DNA of 64,000 bases from Tetraselmis striata (GCA_006384855.1 VCJN01002105.1:1-64000), one strand, 5' to 3'. Positions 29,788 through 43,900 are shown, numbered from the stretch's first letter. Program-made: numbers and translations. Notes: a model not told the origin generated them from the letters alone.

Positions 29788-32700
29788 CGCAACGCCGCAC
29801 CAGTGGCATCTTGGCCGGGTCGGTCGGCACCACGTGCTTGCCGCAGACGCTGCAGCGGTCGCGCGCCAGGGGGAGCACGCACTCGCTGTGCAGGAAGTCG
29901 ACCACCGGCCAGAGGCTCGGCTCCGCGTGGAAGTTCCGCAGCAGCCGCTGCTGCCGGCGCTGCGCCTCCTGACGCGCCAGTACACACACACACACCGCGT
30001 CAAGAGGTGTGTGTGTGTATTGCTTACAACTTTGTTCCTGCTTGGTCTTTGATGCCAGGTGTACGTCAAACATCAGCCCGTACTTCGTGGAATGAGCATT
30101 CGCCTTTCAAATATCAACTGCCACAAGATCATTTAGCAGCGCCTTTCATCCCCTTTCACCGTTTTGAACAACTGGCTCTTGAACACTTTGGGACTAGGCC
30201 GGACGCAATCCCGTGTGGGAGAGAAAAGGGGGCGGAACAGGTCAGTTTCCAGCTTGTGAAGACCACACCGTGTTCTGCAGCTGCGGCGGATGAGGATGCC
30301 TCCCCCCCCCCCCCCCCCCCTGCCTGCCTTGCCATCTCATTTTGACAAGAAACGTCAGGATGCTACAGATTAGCGCAGTTTTGAAGACCGGCTGGGAGCA
30401 CTTCCCTCCGCACCCCTCCGCGCAGTCAGCCAGGCAATGGGCGGGCGGAGGAGGGAGCCCCGCCTCAGGTGTGTAGGGGGAGAGGGGGGGGGGGGGAGCA
30501 CTGCCGCCGGCACACCTGCGCCGTCTCCTCAGAGTGCGTCACCAGCGCACTCGCGATTTTCGCGCTCCCGGCGGTCTGCCTGGCATTGGCCTTCCGTGCA
30601 TTCTGCGCACACGCGGCGCCCATGAGGCTCAGCATTGGTGACGGGAGGGACGCAGCTGGCAGGGCGACGTCTTTGCGCTGCAGTGGCAGATGCCGCAACT
30701 CTGTGCTGGCATAGGTGTGGGCCAGCGGGGGTGGGGTGGGGGGTGGGGGGGGGGGGGGGGGGGTGCCTTGGAGCCCTGCCCAGAGCCCGCGCCCGCCCTT
30801 GCCATGCTGCCGTCCAGTCCTGTGCCAATGGCCCTGGGCGGCTCCGCCAGGTGGGCCGCCTTTTGCTGCAGAGGACAGTGCCCCCGCGGGCAGCGACGTC
30901 AGCGCTGCGCCGCCGGGACTGAGCCACCAGCCATGGGCGGACAAGCGGCGCGATGCTTGTGGTAACCGCAGTGATTGAGTCCACTCGCAGGCGGCCGATG
31001 GTGGTGGTGGTTGGGGGGGGGGGGGCAGGAGGGCAAGGGCGGGTAGGGGCGGATGCTGCGGCACCTTGGCCTGCACCGCGTACAGCGCGCCGAGCTCCGG
31101 CGGCAGGTTGTGCTGCAGCACCTCCAGCGCGGGCGCGCTGGCCGGGTACTGCTCGTCGATGGCCAGCCGCACGCTCATCCGGTACTGCCCTTCCTGCAGC
31201 ACCATTGCCCTGGCTATTGTCATCGGCATCGCCACCGGCAGTGGCGTCCACAGCGGCGACTCGTGAGCCTGGCGCTCAGCCACCACCTACGCTGGCAGGC
31301 GCACTGTCCCCCATGGCCCCCGTACCCGAACGTCAACCTCCACGACGCCCTTCCTGTCCCTCACGTGTGTCAGCGCGCAGTCTGTGGTGCTGCACAGCTG
31401 CTTTATCTGCGCGTGCGTGCAGGCGGCGGGGCCATCTTAGGCAGGGAGCGAGCGGGCAAGAGGGAGAGCGAGAGGGAGAGAGAATGCAAATCCGCACTGA
31501 ACCCAGGTACAAATAGCTGTAATGGGTCCATAGCTATAGACGAGGAAATCTCTCAGGGCGGGGGAACGAGCACCATCACCCTGTGCCGGGTGACTTGAGA
31601 AGCGCGCCATTTGCAATGTCAAAAGTCAACATGTCAACATGATAATTTCGCTTTGTCCCTGCCGGGGCGCACCCAGCTGGGCCCGGGCAGCGGCAGGCGC
31701 CTCGGTCCCGGCGCCCGACCTCACCTGCTGGATGTCCCCGAAGGCCGCCGCGAGCTTATTGGCCGACAGGAAGTGCGAGATGAGAAGGTACGCCTGCCGC
31801 GCCTGCCGGCAGGAGCAGCGCCGCAGCGGCCATCGTCATGCGGCCACCCGGGGGGAACCTTCGGCTTCCTCCCGCCGCGGGGGCAACGCGTCCGGGTGCG
31901 GGCCGGGCGGGCTGCTCACCTGCTTGCTCCCCGGGCCTTGCTGGGCAAGCGCTGCCACCTTGCTGTCGGCCGCCGCCTGTGCAGATGCCGCACCGGGGGG
32001 GGGGGGGGGGGGGGCTTTGGGAGCTGAGGGACGCCAACAGGTGAGCGATCACGATCACCCGTCACTGCTGCCATGCGTGGATGTGCGTTTTCATGTTGGT
32101 GACGGGTTCCAGGGGACCCACAGCCCCACCTGCAGCTTGTGCGCCAGCTCCGGGTGCAGGTTGGGCGCCTCCAGGTCGATGATGACGGGCGCCTGGGTGC
32201 AGCGGCCCCACAGCGTGATTCTGGGTCCAGCGCAGCGCGGCCACATCTGCAGCTGCTGCTGGTCGCATTGCGGAGGGAGAGGGGAGGGGGGCTAGGGGGG
32301 AGAAGGATGGGGGCGGGCTCACCGTGGGGAAGCCCTCCGCGTACTGGAACTTAATCTTTAGCTCCTTCACTGGGTTCTCCGAGGTCATTCTGATCTGGGC
32401 GGCCAGGCAGGCGGTGCACTCAGTCGGCGTGTTATCCGGCTCCCAGCCATCATTCCCTCAGTCCCCCCCCCCCCCTCCCTGGGGTGACGCCCCACTCACC
32501 AGTACAGTGTCCAGGATGAAGGACACGAAGTCCGCCGGGGGTACCACCTGGACTGGGGCGGCAGAGAGTGTGAGACCTGGGACCAACCCCCCCCCCTTCC
32601 CGGGCGCTTTTTTCCCCTCGCCGCCCTTCTCTTGAGCAGCCGGCAGAGAGGGCAGGCGTACACCTCCTTAAGCGCCTCGACGTCAGCCTTCATTGCGCCC

Positions 32701-33834
32701 AGGTTGCCCAGCCCCGCACTGAGCTCCTGTAAAGACATCGGATATGGCGGCTGCGTCAGCCGGTACATGTTACTACCCCCTCCCCCCCCTCCTCCTTCCT
32801 CCTCTTGCTCCATGTGTGGCGCACTTGCACCCTCAGCCCGCGTCACGCACAATGCCCAACAGCAGCATGTAGGGCCTGCGTAACAATACCGTAGGACCGT
32901 AATTCCTTCTGGTTTTAGGGCATAATGTGCACATATTGACTACCTCTGGAAGCACATGGGCGAGAGTCACAAAGTGGTTGTTGTTGACCGTGTCTCTTTA
33001 CGATGCTAGGAAGGATATGGGTAAAAGCGCCCGCCGATACTCTGACTACGACGACAAGCATATATCATTTTCACACGCAATACAGCAACCCACAAAAGAA
33101 CAGCATCCCCGCGAACGTGGCCCCGGCTCCCCAGCCGGCAGCTAGCAGGGTTGTACCTCAAAGCGAGCAGCGGCGAGCTTCACCTCCTGCTTGTGCTCCT
33201 CCTCCTCCAGCTCAGACCTCCTGGCGAGACGCGAAACGCCTGAGGGTGAGCGACTGCTTGCAAGCGCGTGCCGCGGCGTGCGACGGCCTCACTTGCCCGC
33301 CGGTATTTCCTCTGCCGCCGAGCAGCCGCGCCCTCCTCCCCCGCTCGATATCATTCATAACATCCGGAGCGCGCCCGCAACGAGCCGGACGGCCAGTGCT
33401 TTACTGCCATGGCATGCTTTGAACTGCATGCGAGCTCTTGCTGTGCTCTGCAAGGACCCGGCGCACTTCATACGGTCGCATACGACAGCAAGGTCCTTTT
33501 TACTGTAGATGTTGTTTTTCGTGAAAACGTCGTCCTGTACACTCTGATTTAATTATTACGGAAACATAGCGACTACCTGGAAGGATAGAAACAGACCTTC
33601 TCGACTTGCAGACATCAACGCCCCGTCGCCCCTTCTCTGTCTACGTGTGAACCGGGCAGCACACCTCTGGCTAGCGGCGAGCGCCTTGGCCCGGACCTCC
33701 GCCGCCTCTCGCTCCCTTGCATGCCACTGCTTCCGGCACTGCAGCCGCGTCTCCCGGCTCCCGTCTCCCAGCTCGTCCGCCTGTAACGCCGCCTCGACGG
33801 CGTCAGCGGGCGCGGGGGAGGGCCTCGCCGGCAT
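28962..33834 (-). CDS. RWD-like and RING-H2 protein, probable E3 ubiquitin ligase
   Basis: Fourteen exons on the minus strand: 33834-33665, 33220-33157, 32726-32664, 32547-32500, 32394-32323, 32246-32130, 31802-31725, 31406-31326, 31268-31065, 30865-30767, 30677-30516, 29968-29801, 29594-29499, 29093-28962 (517 aa, one frame). N-terminal coiled coil (EREAAEVRAKALAASQRR, ELEEEEHKQEVKLAAARFE). Two segments resemble RWD folds (KIKFQYAEGFPT...PVIIDLEAPNLHPEL and YRMSVRLAIDEQYPASAPALE). The C-terminus is a RING-H2 spread over three exons: C425xxC428, C454xH456xxH459xxC462, C476xxC479, followed by a conserved-looking helix. RWD-RING proteins are usually E3 ligases. Exons 10 and 11 are the least certain; intron 10 starts GC. 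Further 5' exons upstream of 33834 are not excluded. Confidence 0.8.
29193..29383 (+). repeat. MITE-like repeat, copy 1 (intron of RING gene)
   Basis: Begins TTTGGCTTCGCGGG and ends TCGTGAACCCAAAG, so its ends are inverted repeats. The inside carries TATTCTTATATATTTCAAGAT and a G run. It shares this plan with the other copies in the window. Confidence 0.6.
29715..29786. repeat. (TG)n microsatellite in RING gene intron
   Basis: Uninterrupted TG repeat of about 36 units with GC-interrupted edges from 29704. It lies between exons 12 and 13 of the minus-strand gene. Long Val-Cys or Thr-His open frames across it are artefacts of the repeat. Confidence 0.95.
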
Positions 33835-34981
33835 GCCGTTCGCTGTTGCCCGCAAACGCGCGAGACGATGGGGACTCGCAGGAGAGTCTTTGAAGCGGTT
33901 CCTAGGTGGAAATGTGTGCATGTGGGTAGCAGGCCGTGAGAAACTGTTTTGTGTGTTGTGGGGCGCTACTCCGCGTCGCAGTCCGGGAGCCGCCCACAGG
34001 GCATCGCGGGTGACGGGCTCGATCCTGGTGAAGCACTGAAGAACGAGCGAGCGCGTCACTTCGATCGAGTAAGGCGGTGCTTAGTCAGCACACGGCATAT
34101 CATATCCCGCGTACTGTTTGGAAATGCCAATCGACGATAATGCCAATTCGCGCATGAGGAACGCGACGCAGTATAGCGAGGACTTCAATTTCTCCAATCG
34201 ATGCATTCATAGCTGACGTGTATGCCGATAAATTCAAATAAAAGGGACGTACAGCAGTCGTCGCAACAGGTACAGGTAGCTAGCAGCGCGACCCGCCGCC
34301 CACTACAGGGTAATGCCAGCTAGCCAGGCCACCGCCCGAGACTGGCCATTCCTGGCCGCCGTTCCTGGCTGCTTACCGCCATCGACTGCACCGTGTCGTC
34401 GGCCTGTGCGTAGATGCAGGCTCTTCCACACCTGTAGTGGACCGCGATACAGCACCCCTCTTCCAGACACTGCCGGGAGCAAAGGCTCTGCTGGTACGCT
34501 TGACCCTCGGCACGATCAGGGCTGAATACCGGCAGCGGAGTCGGCAGCGATGGCGGCGCGGCGCGCCGCCGCGAGTCTGGCGAGTTGGGCGGGCGGCCCG
34601 CACTCCTGGCGACCTCCGAAGCGCTTGCCAGCCCGCAGCGGCAGATGGATGAGGTGACAGCCAACGCGCGCATCACATGTTATCGCTAGTCGTACATCCC
34701 ATGTTATAGTGACAGCGACGAGGAAGTTGGGGAGGGGGTCGTGCCGTTGGCCGGATAGCCCGCGGCGGTTCACGCTTCGGTATGATGGGACGGATCGCCG
34801 GGAGGGGCAGGTCAGGGCGGGCCAGGGAGGCGATCCCGCGTAGTGCTCCAGGGAATAGGGCACCTGTGCGCGAAACTGTACTCGTGCAGTTAAAGCGGTA
34901 AAGACACGACGACGACGACGTACCTTTTGCGTGTGGCCTGTTTTGGGGGGCTAGTCACTTCAACGTGGGAGAGGACGCAGC
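33835..34981. other. Divergent promoter region, RING gene and oligopeptidase B
   Basis: About 1.15 kb between the two proposed start codons. A minus-strand open frame at 34320-34676 contains a Cys-rich stretch (SLCSRQCLEEGCCIAVHYRC) that I cannot assign; it might be an upstream exon of the RING gene or a chance frame. Confidence 0.4.
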
Positions 34982-37900
34982 ATGGGTGTGGTGAAGGCGA
35001 GCTGACATGCTCGTTGGCCGCTACGCAGCGTCTTCGCTGCAGCGGAGCCACCCGTGGCCACATCGAAGCCGCAGACTCGCGAGAGGTACGGCCTGTCGTG
35101 GACGGACGAGTACGCGTGGATGGAGGATAGCTTTTCTGGCCGCGTGCGGCGCCATCTGGCACAGGAGGAGCGCTACGCCGACGTGAGATTTGAGCTGCCT
35201 TCCCTGCGATCAGCCCATGCCTCGTCCCGCACAGTGACGTCGGCCTGCGCTCACTGCCCCCGTTCCTCGGCACGGGGAGGGGGTTTGGTACTAACAGGGG
35301 TGTGTGCGCGATGTTATCCGCGCTGTGCAGGCGATTCTCCAGGGTCTGCAGCCACTGATTTCGGAGCTTCGATCAGAGATGCAGGTGGCTGTACTGTGTG
35401 CCTGAGGGAGGGCAATGGACCCGCTGCGACGGGCGTTCCTCCTTTCCTATAGACACGCTGACTGAGCTCACCAGTTTGGCCGCCCCGCTCGCGGACGCAG
35501 GCAAGGGTACGCAGCTCGCAGGAGAGTCTGCCGGAGCGGCTGGGCAGCTGGGAGTACCTGTGCCGAGAGGTGCGTAGGTCCTGCATGCTCGCGATTAGAT
35601 GCGGAGGTGGCAATGGGGGTTGCCGACCGAGTCGGAGGATGCAACCGGCCGCGCTGCGAAGCGTACCGCACAGCGTGGCAGGGACAGCCGCCAGCTGGGG
35701 CTTTTTCAGCGGGGTAATGATGCTGTGTGCCGCCACCGCGCGGGCAGGAGGCAGGATCGCCGATGCCCACATACCTGCGGCGTCCGTGAGTGTGCCGCCC
35801 TCAATGAGATCCGTGCCATGCCCCCCCCCCCCCCCCCCCCCCCCCCCACCTCCCCCACCTGTAGTGCTATGCTGATGCCGCCTTGGCAACCTCCGGACCG
35901 CAGTGAGTCGTTCATATGCTGCTGGCCGCCATGTAAGGTGTGGAGGCGGGCCAGCGCAGGCAATCCTGGATCAAGCAGAGCTGGAGGAGCGCCACGGGCG
36001 CGGTGCCATTGGCGCCCTCAAGGTGCGGGGCGCCTCAGTCGCCCTCTCTGCGGCGCATTCGGGGCATTGCGCGGCAACCACGCCCCCCTGCCTGCGCTGC
36101 GCTGGCCGGCATGCACGCGCCATGGCGGCCTCCATGCCTGCAAGCGGATAGGATGCATAATTGTCGGTGTGCACAATCATACAAACAAGTGTTAGGATCG
36201 GGCTCTGATGCGGCCAGGAGTATGGTCCTTGGTTCTGGGCGGGCTGTTCTATCGCCAGGTGAGGCGCGTGTCTCGGTGACCCAATCATATCTAGCACAGC
36301 AAAGGGGATGCAGTTCAGCCTCTCGCACGCTATTTTAGTTCAGCGGTGATTGCTCCAAGCTGACCCACTCCAGTGCAAGGTAGAAAAGCGGCGCATTGTA
36401 GATAGATTAGCAAGGTAGAATGTGCGGTGCCCGGCCGTGCTCCAATGTAGACATGTAAATCAGTCATTTCGTGAAGTATGTCAATCATGTAAATCATCTA
36501 TTATCTACTTAAATGTAAATCAAATGTAAGACATGTATTAATATATCCTTTCACGGCCCTCCTTTTGCACCCTCAATATTTCCTTCTGTCTTATCTGACC
36601 AGTGTGTTGTCGATATGGCACGGCTGCGCCACATGTGAGGTTTTCGCTTTCGGTGGGACTCGCGCAATGGGCATAGTGTCATCTCCAGCACACACCCATT
36701 GCACGAACTCCACCGCATATCTTGGCATTCAGTCCCGGAAACTCCATCATGATTCGCAACCGAAGCTCATTGCCCCCTCCCCCCCCCCCCCCCCCCCCTC
36801 CATTCGGGGACGACAGTCCATGCTATCCATGTCGGCGCATAGTGGACAAGGAATGAGGCTGACCTCCGTGCCTGCGCCCGTTTGTGCTGCCCCGACCCGC
36901 TCAGATCTCCCAGTGCCAGAATTTTTTGGCGTACTCCGTCGACGCCGGCGGGGACGAGCGCTACTCCTGCTGGGTGAAGGACCTGCGCACCCCCAACAGC
37001 GCGGTGGTCGACTCCATCGAGGTGCCGCCCGGTGACGGCGCCACCCGTCCACGCCACCTCCGCCACCTCCGCTGTCGCTGCGCCGCTCTCCGGCAACCTG
37101 ACCATACGCTTGCCGGTGATGTGTGCTAGTCGGTCGGCAGCTTCGAATGGCTGCCGGACTCGTCCGGGTTACTGTACACCGAGCCGGACAGCCAGGGCCG
37201 CCCGGCGCGAGCCATGCTGCACCGCCTGGGCGCCGCGGCCGCGGACGACGCGTGCTTGCTGCGTGAGGAGGATGACGCGGCGTACATGGAGGTGGGGAAG
37301 ACCAAGGTGACGCCGCGGCCTGCGTGCTGCTGGGTGGGCGCACCTGGGGGAAGGCGGCATGGCACCGCTTCAGGGTGTCCGGCTGTAGCCTATGCTCCCG
37401 CTGCATTAAGGGCATCGGGTCGTGCTTTCGGTTGATCAGGGGGGGGCAGGCGAGTCTGAGGGTGGTTTGTGTGGGCAACGTGATGGGTCGACAAGGCATA
37501 TTAGATCCTGGATACCATCCAGAGGAAACCCTGAAATTAATCCTGGAAGGGTGCCTGCCCCCTGAGCATGCTGTATCAGGGGATGGTCAACGGGAGTCAT
37601 TCATATGGGAGTGCGTGCCCGTGGTTATGGCGTTGTTTTTCATGTTGGCCGCATGTCTCCTGATGTCTGCCTTAGTGTTTTGAGAGTCCGCCAGGTAGGG
37701 CATGGCTGAATGGCGTAGCAGCGCCGGCATCCAGATCAATGCAATGATGATATAAGCCGACCCGCAGTCGACGTCTCGCGACGTGTTGGAATAAGACTGA
37801 TCCTCGGCAGCTTGGCGCAGTGCCTCGGCGAATGCGGTTTTTGGAATACCGGCGTGCCCCATCGTTTGAGCTGCTCATCTGATGGTACCCCCCATGTGTC

Positions 37901-40900
37901 GGGATCGCCCTCAAAGTGGCCGTATGGGTTGACCACACGCGCTCCGAAACCAATGATTGCAGCGTCGCCGCATACAATACTTTTGAGTGCCGGCGCCCCG
38001 ACACCGCCGTTCACCGCCATTCATGCCTTCGCTGCTGTATCTCGAGGCAATGACGGCATCCGGGTCCGCAATCCGGAATCCGGAATCCGGTATCTATGGG
38101 CTGCAGGACTGGGCGTACAACCTCGTCAACATAAACTCCAAGGCCTTCAGCGAGGTGCACCTGCTGCCGGCAAGCGCTGCCGCCGTCCCGTCATCGGCCA
38201 GCCTCCGCTGCGTGTCGCCCCGCCAGCCGGGCCACCAGTACTTTGTGGGTGTGCGCCCCATCACCCTCGGACACCCCACATGTTCCGCGCGCGACCCCGT
38301 TGCCTCCGCTCAGCAAGGCAGTGCCCCTCTGGCATTTGCCTGGCGGCCGCCTGAGTGCCTCTCACCCCGTGGCGGGCCGTGGTGCTGCAGAGCACAGCCA
38401 TGGCCGTCTCGTGATCCTCTCAAGCCACGGCGGCCAGGACTTCCAGCTCGTGACGATGCGCCCGGACTGTCTTCCCGCCGTAGGTCCCTCCTATTGGGAG
38501 CCTCTCCCGGGTTGCGGTGAGGTAGGGTCTCTGCCGCCGCCGCTGCCTCCCGCCGGCCTCCCCACTGCCAGATGAATTGACTGCTCACCCCACCGTGCGG
38601 CAACGGCACGATGTCCCCGTTTGCGTCGTTAAAGGCAACGTGGCTGTTGCAATTTATTGATAAAGCGCGACCATATACCGGTATATAGGGCGGGTAAAGT
38701 CTTTCCCTCTGGTGTAAAGACTTTAGACTTTAGACTCAGTCTTCTTGCATACCGAAGCCTTCCCTTGACTTTCTTAAGGCATCACGTACCGTAGCATATA
38801 ATTGGGTTTGCGGGTCGAAAATAATGAATCGTTTTGTACCAACAAGTCGGAAGAAAAGTGCGATATTCGTTGTGTCTTCTGATATATATCATGGCAAATG
38901 TTGTTTGTTTTATCTTCGGGGGAGGGGGTCTAAAACGAGAATATACAGCGAACCCAACGCATGCTTACATCAGTTCTACACGGCGTTGTTTTGAACAATC
39001 GGCCAAAATTTAGACATGGCAGTCGACCGTTGCGCATCGAACGGGCGCATACAGCTGTCGAGGTTCGAAAGACTTGACCGAGCTCAAACTATGCCCAAAC
39101 ATCGATTTCAGGCTAAATGATAGAAACGAAACGGCGTGATGGTGTTGTCGGATAGTTCACAAATGACGTCACAAATGTCGTCAAATCACAAATGAGATCA
39201 CGAATGACGTCATGACGTCGTCATATGCTCTTTATATTAGGAAATTTTGGCACTTAGAACTACGCAACCATGTCCCCAATTCCATAACTTCCATAAGTAA
39301 TGTTGCTGCGGCCTAGGTCGCCAAGTGTTTGTGCTCCCATGCTGTCCATATGCTCTCATGCTTTGGTTCCGTGGTGACAACTCTGATGGCGGCCTGATGT
39401 TGCCGTATATGCACTACGATTCATCCAGCCTTTACGGGCCTCGTTGTCGGCCACTGTCTGCTCGATGGAGCGGAGGTCCCTTGTACGAGAGGTACCCGGT
39501 TCGACTCCCGGCTCTCCCGCTGAGGGCAGTATCGGCCCGGTGTGTCCCGAGCTTTTACCCGGTGAGGCATTTGCCCTTCGGGGTTCGAATATGAGGCAAC
39601 AGTCTACTGGCAATGCCACACAAACGACTGCGGTTGGCGCAAGAGGTCAAGTGCTGGGGCGGCTTTGGCCGATGACCCGGGGCGAGCTTGACCTTACCTT
39701 TGCCTTGGCTTCCCCCGATGCAGGCCGGGCTGGTGATAGAAGACATGGACGTGTTCCGCAGCTGCGTCGTGCTGCACATGCGCGCATCCGGGCGGCCCAA
39801 GGTGCCCCGCCCCCATTGCCCCGGCCGTCCCTCCCCGGGCCGATTCCTTTGCGCCCATCCATCCTGCCTCTCACTCACTTGGAACTCCATCCTGCCTGAG
39901 CGTACCTGTGTCCTGGGAGGGCGGGCTCCGGGACATCACGTCGGCACATCGGCACAGCGCCGCGTGGCAGCATCCCCCCTCCTCCTGCTCCCCCCCACTT
40001 ACTGTTTTTTGTATTTTTCTTAGTCCCATAGGCAATTACATAAAATGAGATGTATGCTACGGTATGCATACCGATATATCCGGTATACGGTTTATATACA
40101 CTACGGTGTTGACACATTAAATCTACGTGCAATAGTTCACATGTGACCTCCTCGCAGTAGGCCTTTTGTTTAGAGTGCACACTTGAAAAGCGGCGAAGGG
40201 AGGTGGCTCATGCTGGTCTAGGTGTCTTGGGAGATGGGGAAGAATAGCCGAGCTCGGCGTAGATTAAGTTTGAGACTGTGGGGCGTGCCAACACACCTAG
40301 AGGTCGGCCGTTTTATATGTCATTTTTGCAGATCGCCGGCGTTTTTGGCTATGGTGACGCAATTTGGTACCAAATCGAGATGAATTGGCGACGATGGTTC
40401 CTCGCACGTAGCTTAGAGAAGATGCCAATGGTCAAAATGCACAGACATAGGGAGGAGGGGCTTGCGAAGTGCCAAATGAGCACATGTCACATGTGAACTA
40501 CTGCTGCGTTAAACTGTTGGGGAAACCCAGAAAGTCAATCTTGCTTGGGGGCGGTTGTTGTCGCCCATTACTCAGCATGGGCCAGCCGAGCCCACTTGGG
40601 GTATGTTCCATGCGTAGATGACGTAATTGTGCGGCGAATACATGATTGCGATACCAATGGGTGTTTTATTGGCGCTTTGATTCCTATGCGAAGATTTGAG
40701 TGCAAGGGGCCACATGTGACCCCGCTTCAACTCCAATGGACAAAACAGTATATACTACGGTTTATAGTTTAAGTGGAGCAAAGAAAATCGCGCAAGCTGT
40801 TTCGCACCATATCCTTAACCACGCTTTGGGATCGCGGCATATGTCGATCGTTTTTGACCTCCCGGAAAGGGGACAGTACAATTATCGTGAAATGTATGAC

Positions 40901-43900
40901 AACGTATTACGAGTACAATAAAAGAATACGGATCGTCCGACTCAATACTGCAAAACAATCAATATGTTTTAGACCCGCGAGCCAAATTAAATAATGACAC
41001 GATATACCACAGATTACTTCCAGCATAGTTACGATGGCGCTCAAGCAAGCTGTACCGCAAATGAAAATAATGAGAATACCGCGCGAGTACGGGGCGGTCG
41101 CCCAAAAAGTAGTCGTTTATATTTGCACTAGGTACTCATAGTGCGAATACGGCAGGTATGCGGCGCAGGCGAGAATGCAGTTAATGTGCCGCCGTTTGTG
41201 GTGTTGCTTCGCAGGTCGGCGTGTTGCCCACGGCCGTCATGACCCGCAGACAGCCTCGCACCCCGGGGGGCAGCGGCCAGGAGCCATATCTCCTCCCCAT
41301 CCCCGCCTGGGCCACGTGCGTCGAGCCCGGTGTCAACCCGGACCCAGGCGCGGACGAGCTGCTGCTGTGCCTCTCCTCGCCGGTGGTGCCGCCACACTGG
41401 GTAGCATTCAGCCTGACAGATCCGGAGGTGGTGCCCGGGCCGACCTCCCTCGCATCGACGCCATCGATTGGCAACTTAAACACATGTGTCGTCACAGTGT
41501 TATGTGCCACGCACGTGATCAGCAGACTCTACCTGCGTACTGGCGGGCACGTTCGCATACCGTCACCACGATTCGGGTTCACGTTACCGCATCATCATCC
41601 AATATATTTGGGTTCGCGGGCCGAATTTTTTAATGAGCTGTTTTGCAGTAAGTCGGAGATCCATGTATTATTCGTAGAGTATTCTGAGACATTTCAAGAC
41701 CAATGAAGTGTTCTCCGCTCCTCAGCGGCTCAGGCAGGGGGGAGGGGCGAAAACGAACAATACTATACCGTGGGCCCAAAGGGTGCTGACTGTGTGTTTT
41801 CGTCGTTGACCCCCCCCTCTCCCGCGCCCGCGCGCGAAGAGGGGATAATCTACATTCATATTGAAATATATCAGAATACAACATGAATTCCACAAAGATT
41901 TGTCAATTTGTTGGTGCAAAACAAGGCATCATTTTTTGTCCCCGCAATAAAGCCCAATTGAATGTTACTGCGGCTGAGCAGTCAGCTTAGTGTATCCTGC
42001 GCAAATTTGGCTTGTGCCGTCTGACTGACGCATGCGAGCTGAACATGTGAACGTCTGAGGCCGCTTTATCCGCTGGCGCATCCCCGTACTGGCCGTGATG
42101 GGACACCGGCTGGAATAATGTGTAGCGTCATTTGCCGCTATGTACACTTTTCCACATAAATAAACGCGGCTTACTCGGACCGTTCAATTGGTCCAAAATA
42201 CAACGAAGTGTTTTGCACCACCGAGTTGTTATTTCCGTCCGTGTCGGTGTTTTATTCTGATATATGTCAAGATAAATGTACTTCCCCCTCCTTGTAGCGA
42301 AGATGGCGGGGTTATAAAACTAGACCGTACCGCGAGGTTTCATGTGTTTCATGTGTTTGTGCGCTCGTCCAACATTGTTCTCATCGTGGCGGTCGCATTT
42401 GCACCAGGCTCCCCCCAAGCTGCTGCGCGTGGAGCACCCCGCCACCGAAAGCAGCAACCATGCCCCGCCCCTAATTGTAGAGGCGACTCACCGGGTGTCG
42501 GAGCAGACTGCCGGGAGCACGACGACCGTGATCGAGGGCACCGCACTGACGTGCGAGCGGCGGACCGTTCGCTCCCATGACGGACTGGTTGACATCCCTG
42601 TCACAATCTCGCATAGGTTGACCCCCCCCCCCCCCTCCCCCCGCCGCCCCCATTTCCCCCTTCCTTGTGGCATGACTAAGCATCCTTATATATATATATC
42701 TAATTTATATGTAGATATATTATAGTATGTCATGTTCTATGTTTGTAATTGATATTTTAATGGTGAAGTCTAAATTGATATGATTAATGTTGCATGTTTT
42801 TTGCTGTAAATTAGTAGCCCCGTACCCATGTGATGTGACTCAGGTGCGGTTTCTACCGTCAACTTTACAGTGCATACCTACTGAGCCCTCCGGACTGCAC
42901 TACTGCAGACATTCTGACGCATAACCGTTGCAAATGCTCCGCAGCTGCCGCCACCCGCAGCAAACTCCGCCACTACCTGTACGCACTGAGAGTCGGTGGC
43001 ATGTATGTGCCTCTTGACCGGCCGTATCGCAGGGAGGACCTCCCGCTGGACGGCTCCGCGCCTATGCTGGTGTGCATGTACGGCGCCTACGGCATCTCCC
43101 TCGAGGTGACCGAGGCACACTGGACGCAATCAATACATGCCAAGTCCAGCCCCCCTCTGCTCGCTGGCCAAGCGCACGGGTACTGCAGGATGCCAACTTT
43201 TTCTGAGGGTGGCTTTCCTGTGCGCCAGGCGGACTTCTGCCCGTACCGCCTGTCGCTGTTGACGCGGGGGTGGGTGGTGGCGCTGGCGCACTGCCGCGGC
43301 GGTGGGGAGATGGGCAGGGCTTGGCATCAGGTCGACCCCGCGCTCCGCGCCGTGCGATATATACAAGTTGCGCTGTGTCTCGCCCCCGGTACCTGGATGC
43401 CTGCTGCGGACTGAGTTTGCCGTGTCCGTCAACCAGGGAGCCATCAAGCTGAAGAAGCCCAACTCGGTGTTGGACGCGGAAGCCGTCATCGACTCACTCA
43501 TAAGCTGCGGATACTCGTCCAACGGCCAGGTGGATGACTTGCCCTGCTTGCCGCGGCGACGGTGTGCAATGTGGAGTTGCAAAGATTGCTCGATAGCACG
43601 GGGATTTTCGAGGCTTTTTGCGTGCGCCTGACGCCGAGATCCCTACGGCATTCCCAGCATGCTTCACCTTGGCAACACTGTACAGCTGCTTCCCAGCGCG
43701 GTGTGTTCGGGTGTGATAACGGAGGCGCACTTCTGGGAAACTTTGTGTGAGTGCATTGACATGTGTGGTATATTAGGCAGTATGTATCGCGGGCTCTGTA
43801 TTCCAGCTTCAGCTTCAAGTGAAGCTATCACCTGTCGTGTGATATAGAAACGTCTTATGGTCGGAATATCAACGCCAGCCTGCGTGGAGATGTGCAGCAG

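Noticed and set aside
29427-30073. Long frames of Val-Cys, Thr-His or His-Thr repeats
   Set aside because: Pure translation of the TG/CA microsatellite in an intron of the RING gene.
34313-34676. Extra exon(s) of oligopeptidase B or of the RING gene
   Set aside because: Frames on both strands are open, but no phase-consistent splice to either gene could be shown.
39440-39525. tRNA-like sequence with GGTTCGACTCC (pol III B-box)
   Set aside because: The T-arm-like stretch at 39498-39508 is good, but I could not find a matching acceptor stem or anticodon arm upstream. At most a tRNA-derived relic.
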